Of a stretch of 64,000 bases of DNA, positions 44,188-53,731 are shown one piece after another (position 1 is the stretch's first letter; every line of letters begins with the position of its first letter). The notes under the pieces were generated by a model, which was not told the DNA's origin, did no database searches, and worked only from the letters and a program-made list of their open reading frames with translations. The stretch spans positions 1 through 64,000 of the forward strand of contig WFMW01000023.1 in NCBI GenBank assembly GCA_015488885.1. Direction: 5' to 3'. The translations under genes and the position numbers were made by a program. This stretch comes from Gammaproteobacteria bacterium. Its GTDB lineage: Bacteria; Pseudomonadota; Gammaproteobacteria; SZUA-229.

Positions 44188-45614
44188 AGCGGGTATTCAC
44201 CTTCTAAAGCCTGTCCGAGAACCGCTTGCAACGCAGCCACATAAGCGGCAATATCTTCTGCGCTACGCATTTCTGTGGCGCAGACAAGTAAGGCCTGCCC
44301 CAATGACGGATAATCACGACTTATATCCACCCCCCCCAGAATACCGCGTGCCGCCAGTGCCGTTAAAATAGCCGCCACCGGCTGCTCGAACTGGAGGACA
44401 AATTCATGAAAATAAGGCGAATTAAAAACCAGACGCACACCCTCCAGCGCGCTTAACCGGGTGGCCAGTTCATGGCTGTTGGCATAACAGGCTGCTGCGG
44501 TGTTTTCCAGACCCTGTGCGCCCAGAATAGCCATGTGTATGGTTGCAGCAACCACCATCAGCCCCTGATTCGTACAGATGTTTGAGGTAGCACGGGAACG
44601 GCGGATATGTTGTTCACGGGCCTGCAAAGTGAGCACAAAACCGGGATTCCCGTCGAGATCTTCGGTACGCCCGACAATCCGCCCCGGCAGCTGACGCAGC
44701 AGCGCCTGCCGACAGCACAGAAAGCCAAAATAGGGGCCACCGGCAGCCAGCGGCGCACCCAGCGGCTGACCATCACCACAGACGATGTCCGCACCTGTTT
44801 CTCCCCATTGCCCCGGTGGTTTTAACACGCTCAGTAACAGCGGATTAACCACCGCGATAACCAGCATATTATTTTTATGTGCCCAGTCGGTTATTGCATC
44901 CACATCTTCCAGTTGCCCGAAAAAGTTTGGCTGCCCGATCACCACCGCACTCATCGTCTCCCCGGCACAGGCTTCAAGCTGTGCCAGGTCGGTGCTACCG
45001 GTTTGCCTGTCGAAAGGAACATCAATCAACTCAATCTGCTGACCATGCACAATCGTGTGTGTCACTTTACGGTATACCGGATGCAGGTTTGTCGGCATCA
45101 ATATCCGGGCCGGGGGGTTGGAGGCAACCTTGCCCGCTTTTGCCGCACCCCCTCCTGAACGGATACGTTTGTCCGCACGTACCGCCATTAATACCGCTTC
45201 AGCCAGTGCCGAGGCACCGTCATACATGGAAGCATTGGAGACATCCATGGCGGTTAATGCAGTCATCATGCTCTGGTATTCATAGATAATCTGCAAAGTA
45301 CCCTGCGAGGCTTCGGCCTGATACGGTGTGTAGGCGGTATAAAATTCACCACGTGCGCACAGTTCCCAGACGGCTGCCGGAATATGATGTTCATAGGCAC
45401 CGGCACCGATAAAACACAAAGCCGTTGAATTTTGCCGTGCACGCTGATGCAGCAAGCGGGAAACTTCCATTTCGGTTAAACCTTCCGGGATGGCGTTTAA
45501 TGATCCGGCACGCAGACTATCTGGAATTTCATCAAACAGGTTTTCAATTTCAGCAACACCGATAGCCTCAAGCATATCGGCAATTTCCTGTTCAGTATGC
45601 GGAATAAAAGGCAT
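44181..45614 (-). CDS. gcvPA: Glycine dehydrogenase (decarboxylating) subunit 1
   Basis: 477 aa; begins MPFIPHTEQEIADMLEAIGV, followed by the P-protein segments FIGAGAYEHHIPAAVW, TAYTPYQAEASQGTLQ and YEYQSMMTALTAMDVSNASMYDGASA. It forms the heterodimer with gcvPB and lacks the PLP Lys. Starts 5 bp after gcvH. Confidence 0.96.
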   Translation of the reverse strand: MPFIPHTEQEIADMLEAIGVAEIENLFDEIPDSLRAGSLNAIPEGLTEMEVSRLLHQRARQNSTALCFIGAGAYEHHIPAAVWELCARGEFYTAYTPYQAEASQGTLQIIYEYQSMMTALTAMDVSNASMYDGASALAEAVLMAVRADKRIRSGGGAAKAGKVASNPPARILMPTNLHPVYRKVTHTIVHGQQIELIDVPFDRQTGSTDLAQLEACAGETMSAVVIGQPNFFGQLEDVDAITDWAHKNNMLVIAVVNPLLLSVLKPPGQWGETGADIVCGDGQPLGAPLAAGGPYFGFLCCRQALLRQLPGRIVGRTEDLDGNPGFVLTLQAREQHIRRSRATSNICTNQGLMVVAATIHMAILGAQGLENTAAACYANSHELATRLSALEGVRLVFNSPYFHEFVLQFEQPVAAILTALAARGILGGVDISRDYPSLGQALLVCATEMRSAEDIAAYVAALQAVLGQALEGEYPLC

Positions 45615-45619
45615 AGGTG

Positions 45620-46003
45620 CTATTCGTCCAGAATGGCTGCATACGCCTCTGCATCCATTAAATCATCCAGTTCATTGCCGGTAGGATTAACCTTGACCAG
45701 CCAGCCATCTTCATAAGGAGACCGGTTGATGATTTCCGGCTCATCATTCAGGGCTTCATTGACTTCAATAATTTCACCACTGACAGGCATATAAACGTCA
45801 GATGCCGCTTTGACCGATTCCACCACGCAGACCGCATCATCTGCCATTAACTCAGCCCCCGTTTCCGGGAGTTCAACAAACACCAGATCGCCCAGTGCTG
45901 CCTGTGCATGATCAGTAATGCCCAGCGTGAGCGTATTATCATCATTGACACGCACCCATTCATGCGATTTGCTATATTTTAATTCTGCAGGTATTTCACT
46001 CAT
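45620..46003 (-). CDS. gcvH: Glycine cleavage system H protein
   Basis: 127-aa lipoyl carrier. Lipoylated Lys in [20 protein letters not shown]; flanking sequence [16 protein letters not shown] is typical. Shuttles the methylamine between P and T proteins. Follows gcvT by 98 bp on the same strand. Confidence 0.97.
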   Translation of the reverse strand: MSEIPAELKYSKSHEWVRVNDDNTLTLGITDHAQAALGDLVFVELPETGAELMADDAVCVVESVKAASDVYMPVSGEIIEVNEALNDEPEIINRSPYEDGWLVKVNPTGNELDDLMDAEAYAAILDE

Positions 46004-46101
46004 CAGTTATGCCCCTTAATACAGGTTATGGATACAGATTATGGATTGTTATCATTTGCAGACAGACACATATCCCGCGTTGTTTGATATATCGTTGCTG
46101 T

Positions 46102-47211
46102 TTATACGGCCTGCCCGTCCCGAACAAAAACCGGCTTCACCACACGCGCAGGTAATAATTTACCGCGAATATCAACCTCACAATATTCCCCGGTGGCGGC
46201 TGGAACGCGTGCCAGTGCAATCGATTTTTTTAATGTTGGCGAAAACGTCCCGCTGGTTACTTCACCTTTGCCCAGTGGATGACCCGCATTATCCTTTGCC
46301 AGCACCGATTGATGGGCACGCAATACGCCGCGCTGTTCAAGCGCCAGCCCCACCAGTTTCTGTTTGACGCCAGCGGCTTGTTCCGCCTGCAATGCCCGGC
46401 GGCCAATAAAATCTCTGTCCTCAGGCTGCCAGCTGATCGTCCAGCCCAGGCCGGAAATCAATGGCGACGTGGTTTCTGTCATATCCGAACCGTACAGGTT
46501 CATTCCGGCCTCAAGGCGGAGTGTATCCCGCGCACCCAGACCACAGGGTTTAACCCCTGCTGCCAGTAATTTATCCCACAAAATACCGGCCTCACCAGCA
46601 GGTAACATCACTTCAAACCCGTCTTCACCGGTATAGCCCGTGCGTCCTACAAACCATTCCCCACTGTCCACACCATAAAATCGCGCTAATGGTCTGGCTG
46701 CCGCTGCCACATCTGGCGGTAAAACTGACAACGCCTGCTCACGGGCATTTGGCCCCTGTACGGCAATCATGGCAAGGTCGGCACGTTCGTTAACCTCGAC
46801 ACCAAAAGCGGCCGCCTGTTGTGTCAACCAGGCAAGATCTTTTTCACGGGTGGCAGCATTCACCACCATACGATACCAGCTATTGTGCATATAATAGACA
46901 ATCAGGTCATCAATCACCCCGCCCGCATCATTCAACATACAGCTATACAGTGCCTTACCTGGCTGTTTGAGCCTGGCCACATCATTGGCCAGCAAATAGC
47001 GTAAAAAACCGGTGACTGAATCACCGCTCAGATCAACGATAACCATATGAGAAACATCAAACATGCCGGCATCGTGTCTTACCAGCTGATGCTCCGCAAT
47101 TTGCGAACCATAATTAACCGGCATCTGCCAACCGGCAAAATCCACCATTTTGCCACCACTGGCCCGATGTTTGTCAAACAGAACTGTTTGCTGACTCATT
47201 TTCTTACTCAT
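46102..47211 (-). CDS. gcvT: Aminomethyltransferase (glycine cleavage T protein)
   Basis: 369 aa; transfers the methylene to tetrahydrofolate. Folate-binding residues in GMFDVSHMVIVDLSG and the tail segment GEVTSGTFSPTLKKSIALARV; GLGARDTLRLEAGMNLYGSDM is the family hallmark. First gene of the gcv operon. No glycine riboswitch was recognised in the 100 bp before it. Confidence 0.97.
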   Translation of the reverse strand: MSKKMSQQTVLFDKHRASGGKMVDFAGWQMPVNYGSQIAEHQLVRHDAGMFDVSHMVIVDLSGDSVTGFLRYLLANDVARLKQPGKALYSCMLNDAGGVIDDLIVYYMHNSWYRMVVNAATREKDLAWLTQQAAAFGVEVNERADLAMIAVQGPNAREQALSVLPPDVAAAARPLARFYGVDSGEWFVGRTGYTGEDGFEVMLPAGEAGILWDKLLAAGVKPCGLGARDTLRLEAGMNLYGSDMTETTSPLISGLGWTISWQPEDRDFIGRRALQAEQAAGVKQKLVGLALEQRGVLRAHQSVLAKDNAGHPLGKGEVTSGTFSPTLKKSIALARVPAATGEYCEVDIRGKLLPARVVKPVFVRDGQAV

Positions 47212-47311
47212 AAAAATTAATATTACTATAAAAACGGGGCGATAAATAAAGCGGCGAATTTTACACGCATTGATGATTGAGCACTAAATTTAATTTTTTA
47301 TCAATGATTGC

Positions 47312-48565
47312 TTACGCACCCAGCGCGTGCTGAATAAAACGATTTTTTATTATCGGTAGATGGTCAACCAGATTCAGCCCGGCATTTCTGACTTCTGCCA
47401 GCACGGGGTTGTTCTGCCCGAACAAAATTTTAAAACCGGTCATGGCATTTTCCATCAGGCGGTTATCCAGTTTACGCTGGCGCTGGTATTTCAACAGTGT
47501 ATGCAATGCGTTCCACTGCCGACCGGCGGCTTTTGCCTGAGTCATCACTTCAGCCAGACAAAGCGCGTCAGCAATCCCCAGATTAGCGCCCTGTCCGGCC
47601 AGTGGGTGAATGGTATGCGCGGCATCACCGATTAAAGCCAGCCCCGGCTTCACATAGTCTTTCACATGGCCATGCCCCAGAGGAAACAGCTTACGTTCAC
47701 TGACCGCAAGTATGTCACCCAGTTTATATTCACTGGCCTTAGCCAGCGCCTGCATAAAGGCACTGTCATCGAGTGCCAGCATTGCCTGTGCCTCGGCATC
47801 ATCCAGTGACCAGACAATGGAACTTTGGTGGTTAAACAGGGGCAAAAAAGCCAGTGGCCCCGAGGGCATAAAACATTGCCATGCCGTCTGCTGATGAGGG
47901 TATTGCGTTGCTACCGCACAGACCAGCCCCTGCTGCTGATAACTATGCTGCACCGGCTTAAAGCCAGCGACTTTACGCACACTGGAGCGTGCCCCATCCG
48001 CACCAACCAGCAAACGGGTCGATAAGGTCAGCGTAGCGGTGGCATTGTCATCACGTAAACGAACGGCATACTGCGCATGGACTGGACTGCCGTCATTGGC
48101 TGAATCATCTATCACTGGCGTCATCGCAAGAATTTCTGCTGGATGATAACAATGAATATTTTCTGCCCGGTGTAAATTTTCCCATAGTGCCTGTACCAGT
48201 ACACTGTTTTCAATAATACAGCCCAGTTCAGCCAGACCCGGCTCGGCGCTATCGAACTGAATTTGTCCGAGACCGGTCGTGTCCCAGACAAACATCTTTT
48301 CATAGGCACAGAAACGCTGTTGCAGATATGGCCAGACACCCGCCGATTGGTAGAAAGCGACAGCGCGGGGATTAATCGCCGAAACGCGCAAGTCGGTCTG
48401 GTCATTTTCCGGCACCGGCATGGCCGCCGCCTGCTCAACCACGGCAACGGAAAATTCGGTATTCGCCAGCGCATTCGCCAGACTCAGACCAACAATGCCA
48501 CCGCCGACGATAATAATATCGACAGACTGATCAGCCTGCTGCCCGGTCTGCTGTGAAGGTTTCAT
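47312..48565 (-). CDS. ubiI: UbiH/UbiF/VisC-family FAD hydroxylase (UbiI-like)
   Basis: FAD monooxygenase of ubiquinone ring hydroxylation, 417 aa. Rossmann motif IIIVGGGIVGLSLANALA, DG motif VGADGARSSVRKVAGF, second FAD motif LIGDAAHTIHPLAGQGANLG. Position downstream of ubiH and before gcvT matches E. coli ubiI (visC). Exact regiospecificity (C5 versus another position) cannot be read from sequence. Start overlaps ubiH stop (ATGA). Confidence 0.88.
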   Translation of the reverse strand: MKPSQQTGQQADQSVDIIIVGGGIVGLSLANALANTEFSVAVVEQAAAMPVPENDQTDLRVSAINPRAVAFYQSAGVWPYLQQRFCAYEKMFVWDTTGLGQIQFDSAEPGLAELGCIIENSVLVQALWENLHRAENIHCYHPAEILAMTPVIDDSANDGSPVHAQYAVRLRDDNATATLTLSTRLLVGADGARSSVRKVAGFKPVQHSYQQQGLVCAVATQYPHQQTAWQCFMPSGPLAFLPLFNHQSSIVWSLDDAEAQAMLALDDSAFMQALAKASEYKLGDILAVSERKLFPLGHGHVKDYVKPGLALIGDAAHTIHPLAGQGANLGIADALCLAEVMTQAKAAGRQWNALHTLLKYQRQRKLDNRLMENAMTGFKILFGQNNPVLAEVRNAGLNLVDHLPIIKNRFIQHALGA

Positions 48566-49848
48566 AATGACAGCCCCCGCGCCAGTCGTGAACGCCGGCC
48601 ACTTAAACCCATGCTCTGTCTGGCCAGTACATGTTTGAGCGGCGGCATGATATCCACCAGCTGTAACCCGGCGGAACGGCAGTGCGCCAGCGGCGCAAAG
48701 GATGTGGAAAATACTTTCACCAGCGTATCGGTAAACCGGTAGACACGGTGAATATCTTTCTCACGCAAGGCAACATAGCGATCCAATACAACACTGGCTC
48801 CCATATCCTTATGGTGGCGGTGTGCGTCACACAATAATTCTGCCAGCAGGGCAATATCACGCAGGGCCAGATTGAAGCCCTGCCCGGCAACCGGATGCAG
48901 CGTATGCGCGGCATTACCGACAATCACCACGCGTCCATGCACAAACCGGGTTGCCTCCTGTAATATCAGCGGATACAACTGACGCTTGCCGACTTTTTTG
49001 AATTCGCCCAGGCGAAAACCAAAAACCTGCTGTAATTGTTGTAAAAAATCAGCATCCGCCAGTGATGAGATATATTTGGCCTGTTTATCCGTCATTGTCC
49101 ACACCAGCGAACAACGGTTGTCCCGCATGGGCAAAAAGGCCACCGGACCGTTTTCAGTAAAGCGCTCATAGGCGACATTATGGTGTGGCAGTCCGGGGGT
49201 AATATTGGTGACCAAAGCAGTCTGCTGATAATCCTGACAGCTATCACCAATATTTAACTGTTGTTTCACCTGAGAGTGCTGGCCATCAGCCGCAACCAGC
49301 ACGCGGGCATCAAGGGTTTTTCTGCCAGTTTCTGTTTCCAGCGTTAAGTAAACGCGGTTATCTTTTTCTTCAAGCGGATACCGTTCTTCAAGTAGCGGGT
49401 CTTCAAATAACAGGCTGGCCGGACAATAAAGCTGTACCGTCTTCAGAGTGGCGATTTTTTGATACAGCTTCTCACCCAGAAAACGGTTCTCTGCCACATA
49501 GCCTAAAGCTTCAACCTTTTCTTCATCGGCATGTAAACGACTGACCCCGAAATGACCACGGTCGGAAATATGAATATGAGCAATGGGTTCTGCCTGTGAC
49601 TGAATCGCCGACCATAAACCCATGCTTTCGAGAATCTGACGACTGCCCCAGGAAAGCGCAACCGTCCGGTCATCGTAACAGGGTTGCTGTTGGGTATTGA
49701 GCGGGTAAGCTTCAATAACAGCAACCGAGATATTCTGCTCACCCAGAACACAGGCCAGGCTGGCACCAACCAGACCGCCACCAATAATAACCACATCATA
49801 ATGACTGTGAGCCGGATCAGCAGTAGCATTCATTTGTTGTGTGGACAT
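48562..49848 (-). CDS. ubiH: 2-octaprenyl-6-methoxyphenol hydroxylase-type FAD monooxygenase
   Basis: 428 aa, aerobic ubiquinone synthesis. FAD motif VVIIGGGLVGASLACVLG, ADGQHSQVKQQLNIG, and VGNAAHTLHPVAGQGFNLALRD. It lies between pepP (4 bp upstream) and the ubiI-like gene (ATGA overlap), the order found in E. coli, which supports the name. Confidence 0.93.
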   Translation of the reverse strand: MSTQQMNATADPAHSHYDVVIIGGGLVGASLACVLGEQNISVAVIEAYPLNTQQQPCYDDRTVALSWGSRQILESMGLWSAIQSQAEPIAHIHISDRGHFGVSRLHADEEKVEALGYVAENRFLGEKLYQKIATLKTVQLYCPASLLFEDPLLEERYPLEEKDNRVYLTLETETGRKTLDARVLVAADGQHSQVKQQLNIGDSCQDYQQTALVTNITPGLPHHNVAYERFTENGPVAFLPMRDNRCSLVWTMTDKQAKYISSLADADFLQQLQQVFGFRLGEFKKVGKRQLYPLILQEATRFVHGRVVIVGNAAHTLHPVAGQGFNLALRDIALLAELLCDAHRHHKDMGASVVLDRYVALREKDIHRVYRFTDTLVKVFSTSFAPLAHCRSAGLQLVDIMPPLKHVLARQSMGLSGRRSRLARGLSL

Positions 49849-49852
49849 CGGG

Positions 49853-51154
49853 TTAAGCTGCCATCACGGTTTCAATTTCTTCGCAACTGCGCGGCAGGCC
49901 TTTGCTCAGCAGGTCATTACCGTCACGTGTCACCACAATATCATCTTCAATACGCACGCCAATATTCCACCAGCGTCTGGCACCGCGTGAACCGGCAGGG
50001 ATATACAGACCCGGTTCCACGGTTAACACCATACCCGGTTCCAGCAAACGCCACTTCTCGGCAACTTTATAATCGCCGACATCATGTACATCCATCCCCA
50101 GCCAGTGGCCGGTACGATGCATAAAATATTTGCGGTATTTTTCCTCTTTAATCAACTGGGTGACCTTACCTTTAAGCAGCCCCAGCTCGACCATGCCACG
50201 GGTTAATACTTTCACCGCTGCCCGGTGTGGATCATTCCAGTGGTTACCCGGTTTCACCTGTTTAATCGCCGCCTCCTGAGCCTGCAAAACCAGTTCATAA
50301 ATTTCTCGCTGTGGCGCAGTAAATCGCCCGTTCACCGGAAACGTCCGGGTAATATCTGCCGCATAACCCTCATATTCCGCCCCGGCATCAATCAATACCA
50401 TGGTTTTATCCTGTAGTAGCTGATTATTCTCGGTGTAATGCAAAATGCAGGCATTTTCACCCCCGCCGACAATAGACGGGTAGGCCCAGCCAGCGCCGTT
50501 TTTCTTGAATGCATATAAAAATTCCGCTTCCAGTGCGTTTTCCGCCATACCCGGTTTGCATTGCCGCATGGCAGCGATATGCGCCTGCACAGAAATTTTT
50601 GCTGCCTTGCGCATCAGGCTGATTTCAGCCCGGCTTTTAAACAGGCGCATATCATGCAACAGGTATTCCAGCGACACAAATTCGTGAGGCGCACAGGCAC
50701 CACGACGCGACTGCTGACGTATATTATTCACACATTTCATCACCAGATTATCAAATTCCGGGCGCAAACCCATGGTGTAATACACCTTTTCACAATGCCC
50801 CATCATGGCGGGCAGACGCTCTTCAAATTCCTCTGTCACAAAGGCTTCATCCGCCGCAAAATATTCAATTGCCCCTTCCGGGCCAAAGCGCCGACCATGC
50901 CAGGTCTCTTTTAACTTATCGCGCTGACGACAGAACATGACAAACTGCCCCTGTTTGCGTCCGGGCAACAAAACGATGATCGCTTCCGGTTCATTAAACC
51001 CGCTAAGATAACGAAAATCACTATCCTGACGAAAATCATACTCTACATCGCGATTTCTAATCTGCAGACTGGCAGCCGGTAAAATTGCCACCGAATTTTC
51101 ACCCATCATTTGCATCAACTGTTTACGACGCTGGGCGTGTATTTTTATATTCAC
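49853..51154 (-). CDS. pepP: Xaa-Pro aminopeptidase
   Basis: Metallo-aminopeptidase (pita-bread fold), 433 aa, removes N-terminal residues before proline. Metal ligands in LIDAGAEYEGYAADITRTFP, MHRTGHWLGMDVHDVGDY, LTVEPGLYIP and GVRIEDDIVV. GTG start at 51154 (MNIKIHAQRRKQLMQMM), as no earlier ATG is available. Located between ygfB and ubiH as in E. coli. Confidence 0.95.
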   Translation of the reverse strand: MNIKIHAQRRKQLMQMMGENSVAILPAASLQIRNRDVEYDFRQDSDFRYLSGFNEPEAIIVLLPGRKQGQFVMFCRQRDKLKETWHGRRFGPEGAIEYFAADEAFVTEEFEERLPAMMGHCEKVYYTMGLRPEFDNLVMKCVNNIRQQSRRGACAPHEFVSLEYLLHDMRLFKSRAEISLMRKAAKISVQAHIAAMRQCKPGMAENALEAEFLYAFKKNGAGWAYPSIVGGGENACILHYTENNQLLQDKTMVLIDAGAEYEGYAADITRTFPVNGRFTAPQREIYELVLQAQEAAIKQVKPGNHWNDPHRAAVKVLTRGMVELGLLKGKVTQLIKEEKYRKYFMHRTGHWLGMDVHDVGDYKVAEKWRLLEPGMVLTVEPGLYIPAGSRGARRWWNIGVRIEDDIVVTRDGNDLLSKGLPRSCEEIETVMAA

Positions 51155-51186
51155 TCAATTATTCCGGTTATTTTTCAGATTATTAT

Positions 51187-51363
51187 GGATGCGGATGTCA
51201 AGCACACATGGATGTAGGCACAGCGTGTCATGAATATACACCTTTTTTCATTTCTGAGGCGGATGAAGCAGGTTTATTCAGAACCGTCAGCCGCAGGGAT
51301 GCGGATGTCGAGCGTACATGGATGTATGCATAACGTGTCATGAATAAACCTGCTTCATCCGCC
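51187..51363. repeat. Compound repeat: two 50-bp direct copies interleaved with a 23-bp perfect inverted repeat
   Basis: The unit at 51187-51236 (GGATGCGGATGTC, ACATGGATGTA, GCGTGTCATGAATA) recurs at 51297-51346 with about seven differences. Overlapping the second copy, 51258-51280 and 51341-51363 are exact reverse complements over 23 bp (core GATGAAGCAGGTTTATTC). It fills most of the 226-bp gap upstream of pepP; no gene is seen. Confidence 0.9.
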
Positions 51364-51380
51364 TTGAAAACGCCATAAAA

Positions 51381-51962
51381 TTAATGCAATGTCTGTGATG
51401 TCTGTATGGGTTGCAATTCTTCATAAATCAATAACACCCCCATACGGACATATTCCACCACCTCCATAAACGCGACTTCATCCTCCTCCCTTGAACTCTC
51501 TTCTTCATCATCGTCCAGCGAATCCTGCCCGATACGGGAAGTTTCGACAATATCCTGAATTAACTCACTGGTATCCTCGGGTAAAACGGTATCCTGTTTA
51601 ATGCCGCCAGCTGCCAGCCCATACACATACCCCTGACACCACAGGCTCAGCGCCTCAACCCGCTCTTCCAGCGGTTCATCTTCATCGGGCAGAAACAGAT
51701 CAAGCCCCGCATCACTACTGTTCATCTGACTAATCGTTAACTGATAAATCTGCATTAACTGCGCGGCCGCCGCTTTAAGCGCCGAACTTGACTGCCCCTC
51801 TGCCTGCTCACCCAAAACATGTAATAACCACTGAGGTGCTTCAACCGAACCACTGGCACACAACATCCCGCACAGCGCACCATGTGATTCAATGGCACTC
51901 ATCGTAGCATCCACCTGAAATAATAGATCTTCCAGCCCGACTATATCCGCAAATTCATTCAT
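51381..51962 (-). CDS. ygfB: UPF0149/YgfB-family protein
   Basis: 193 aa all-helical protein, SHGALCGMLCASG near the start and LSLWCQGYVYGLAAGG in the middle are family marks. Highly acidic patch DDDEEESSREEDE near the C-terminus. Function uncertain; in Pseudomonas a YgfB homologue influences antibiotic resistance via AmpDh3 control. First gene of the ygfB-pepP-ubiH-ubiI run; diverges from the ZapB-like gene. Confidence 0.88.
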   Translation of the reverse strand: MNEFADIVGLEDLLFQVDATMSAIESHGALCGMLCASGSVEAPQWLLHVLGEQAEGQSSSALKAAAAQLMQIYQLTISQMNSSDAGLDLFLPDEDEPLEERVEALSLWCQGYVYGLAAGGIKQDTVLPEDTSELIQDIVETSRIGQDSLDDDEEESSREEDEVAFMEVVEYVRMGVLLIYEELQPIQTSQTLH

Positions 51963-52132
51963 TATTAAACTCTTTAAATTGATGGCACCAAGTTTAACAA
52001 ACCTTTCTACTGGACTGAAATTAAAAATTCTGCAAAATAATTCTAATAAAACAGCATATTAAATTTGACCACTGCCCATTCACGTTCTACTATTAAGCCT
52101 ATGAGCAGACTATTTGTGAAATAATTATAAAA

Positions 52133-52324
52133 ATGAACAAGCTTGAGCAACAGGTGAATACTTTACTGGAACTGTGTAAGCGCCTGAGTAAAGAGAATAA
52201 TGATTTACGCGCACAGATTAATCACCTTAATCATGAACGTGCCGCGCTGGTAGAACAGAAAGCCACAGTTCGCACCCAGGTTGAATCAATGATTACCCGA
52301 CTGCGGTCAATGGAGAACGTTTAA
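52133..52324 (+). CDS. ZapB-like coiled-coil protein (TIGR02449 type)
   Basis: 63-aa single coiled coil with heptad Leu pattern: LEQQVNTLLELCKRLSKEN, then LRAQINHLNHERAALVEQ. Found just before zapA in many gammaproteobacteria, so a divisome or cell-shape role is inferred. ATG has weak upstream AAATAATTATAAAA context. Confidence 0.8.
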   Translation: MNKLEQQVNTLLELCKRLSKENNDLRAQINHLNHERAALVEQKATVRTQVESMITRLRSMENV

Positions 52325-52332
52325 CCCCATAT

Positions 52333-52353
52333 CAACCTGGATATTTCATGGAA
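52333..52353 (+). repeat. Terminal-repeat relic between ZapB-like gene and zapA
   Basis: CAACCTGGATATTTCATGGA matches the element arm at most positions (CCxGxATATTTCATGGAA). Sequence beyond it does not align with copies A or B. Confidence 0.5.
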
Positions 52354-52454
52354 TTGACATACCTGTTTTTTTGCTAAATTAAAGATTTCAGTATATGCCT
52401 GTCGGTAATTTCGGTATAAACTAAACCCGTCACTCATTGTTTGCGGACTATTGT

Positions 52455-52754
52455 ATGAGCAAATCTGAATCTTTAACCATTAATATTATGAGCAAGGATT
52501 ATCGGGTAGCCTGCCCTGCGGAAGAAATTGAAACCTTAAAGGCTTCTGCACAGCTATTAAACGATAAACTACAGGCCATCAAAGCAAAGGGGTCGGTTAT
52601 TGGCACGGAGCGCATAGCAATTATGGCAGCGTTGAACATGAGCCATGACGTTCTTCTTGGTGAATCATTACAGCAAACGCATAATGATTTAAACCAGCGA
52701 ATTGAAATATTATCCAGTCGCATCGAAGACTCCATGCGTGAAATAAATATTTAG
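52455..52754 (+). CDS. zapA: Cell division protein ZapA
   Basis: 99 aa from ATG 52455. Binds and bundles FtsZ at the Z-ring. N-terminal domain LTINIMSKDYRVACPAEE, then a coiled-coil helix with RIAIMAALNMSHDVLL. It lies directly upstream of the 6S RNA, the conserved order zapA-ssrS-5-FCL. Confidence 0.93.
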   Translation: MSKSESLTINIMSKDYRVACPAEEIETLKASAQLLNDKLQAIKAKGSVIGTERIAIMAALNMSHDVLLGESLQQTHNDLNQRIEILSSRIEDSMREINI

Positions 52755-52841
52755 CTACACAGTTATACTCTTCAATCATAACGTCATGTAGCGTTAAAAC
52801 AGCTGTAATATTGCAGGCTACTAACATGCAGCAATTTGCAG

Positions 52842-52847
52842 TACAAT
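52842..52847 (+). promoter_or_regulatory. Probable -10 box of the 6S RNA promoter
   Basis: TACAAT lies about 10 bp upstream of the inferred 6S RNA 5' end; the -35 region is weak. Confidence 0.4.
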
Positions 52848-52856
52848 GGTTATGGT

Positions 52857-53040
52857 GTTTCTGGGGTGTACGCAAGCAACCTGTATAATCCCTTGAGCCT
52901 TATATACTGACTACGGAAGCTGGTCTGTTGAATTTGTGTGCGATACCGCCTCGGCGGGAGGCCTGACGATTCATCGCTGGTTTCCAACCTGGACCATATC
53001 GGTTCGAGGTGGGCAGTATTGCTGCGGCACTCCGGTAACA
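52857..53040 (+). ncRNA. ssrS: 6S RNA
   Basis: About 184 nt between zapA and 5-FCL. The 5' part GGGGTGTACGCAAGCAACC followed by CCCTTGAGCC resembles the conserved GTTCGCAAGC...CCCTGAGCC of E. coli 6S RNA. The 3' end (GGCACTCCGG) pairs with CTGGGGTG to close the long rod; the central bulge imitates an open promoter. Binds sigma-70 RNA polymerase and reduces transcription in stationary phase. Ends inferred from pairing. Confidence 0.9.
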
Positions 53041-53073
53041 CCTTTTATTTACCCGACTTCACCATTCTACATT

Positions 53074-53655
53074 GTGTCCACAGCTGCCAGTATACGACAA
53101 CAAAAGCGACAACAACGGCGTGCATTGTCTCCGCAGTTACAGATCAGACATGCGATACAATTAAACAGACAACTGGTAAAACTTGCCGCATATCGTCGTA
53201 GTAAACATATTGCCTGTTATCTGGCCAACGATAGTGAAATCAGCCCGCACAAAATTATTGAACATGCCTGGCAGCAAAATAAAACCATCTACCTGCCCGT
53301 GCTGGCGCCCTTACAGAAAACCCTGTATTTTGCCCCCTACACACCGTACTGTGGTTTAACTGGCAACCGTTTCAATATTAATGAACCTGATTGCCACCCC
53401 TCTAAATGGCGCCGCGCATGGCAACTTGACCTGCTTTTATTACCGTTAGTTGCCTTTGATATACACAAAAACCGCATCGGCATGGGCGGTGGCTATTATG
53501 ACCGTACGCTAAGCTATCTCAACCGGCATACTTTATGGAAGAAACCTCGCCTGATAGGACTGGCGCATGAAATACAAAAAAGTGATAAATTACCCGTACA
53601 ACAGTGGGATATACCGCTAAACATGGTTGTAACAGATAAGAAAATATACACATAA
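53074..53655 (+). CDS. 5-formyltetrahydrofolate cyclo-ligase family protein
   Basis: 193 aa from GTG 53074 (homologues begin SAASIRQQKRQQRRALSP). ATP-dependent conversion of 5-formyl-THF to methenyl-THF. ACYLANDSEISPH, LLPLVAFDIHKNRIGMGGGYYDRTL are motifs; the last is the GxGxGYYDR signature. Longer reading upstream would overlap 6S RNA and is rejected. Stop TAA is directly followed by CCCGGATCATT, like the element ends at tolB and asnB. Confidence 0.9.
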   Translation: MSTAASIRQQKRQQRRALSPQLQIRHAIQLNRQLVKLAAYRRSKHIACYLANDSEISPHKIIEHAWQQNKTIYLPVLAPLQKTLYFAPYTPYCGLTGNRFNINEPDCHPSKWRRAWQLDLLLLPLVAFDIHKNRIGMGGGYYDRTLSYLNRHTLWKKPRLIGLAHEIQKSDKLPVQQWDIPLNMVVTDKKIYT

Positions 53656-53716
53656 CCCGGATCATTCATGAATAATCAGAACCATAAACCATCAACATGA
53701 GCATTTCATGGTAAGG
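53653..53716 (+). mobile_element. Degraded inverted-repeat element relic at the 5-FCL stop codon
   Basis: TAACCCGGATCATTCATG begins at the stop codon of 5-FCL (53653-53655), and CATTTCATGGTAAGG at 53702 resembles the inner arm again. A small internally deleted copy is possible; identity is weak. Confidence 0.4.
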
Positions 53717-53731
53717 TTCCCTGGTTCACAA

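Noticed and set aside
47212-47311. Glycine riboswitch before gcvT
   Set aside because: The 100-bp leader lacks recognisable glycine-aptamer consensus and pairing.
51187-51363. CRISPR array upstream of pepP
   Set aside because: Only two direct copies, 50 bp each with a single 60-bp interval, and no cas genes nearby.
52936-53073. N-terminal extension of 5-FCL
   Set aside because: The region is the 3' half of 6S RNA; homologues start at the GTG near 53074.
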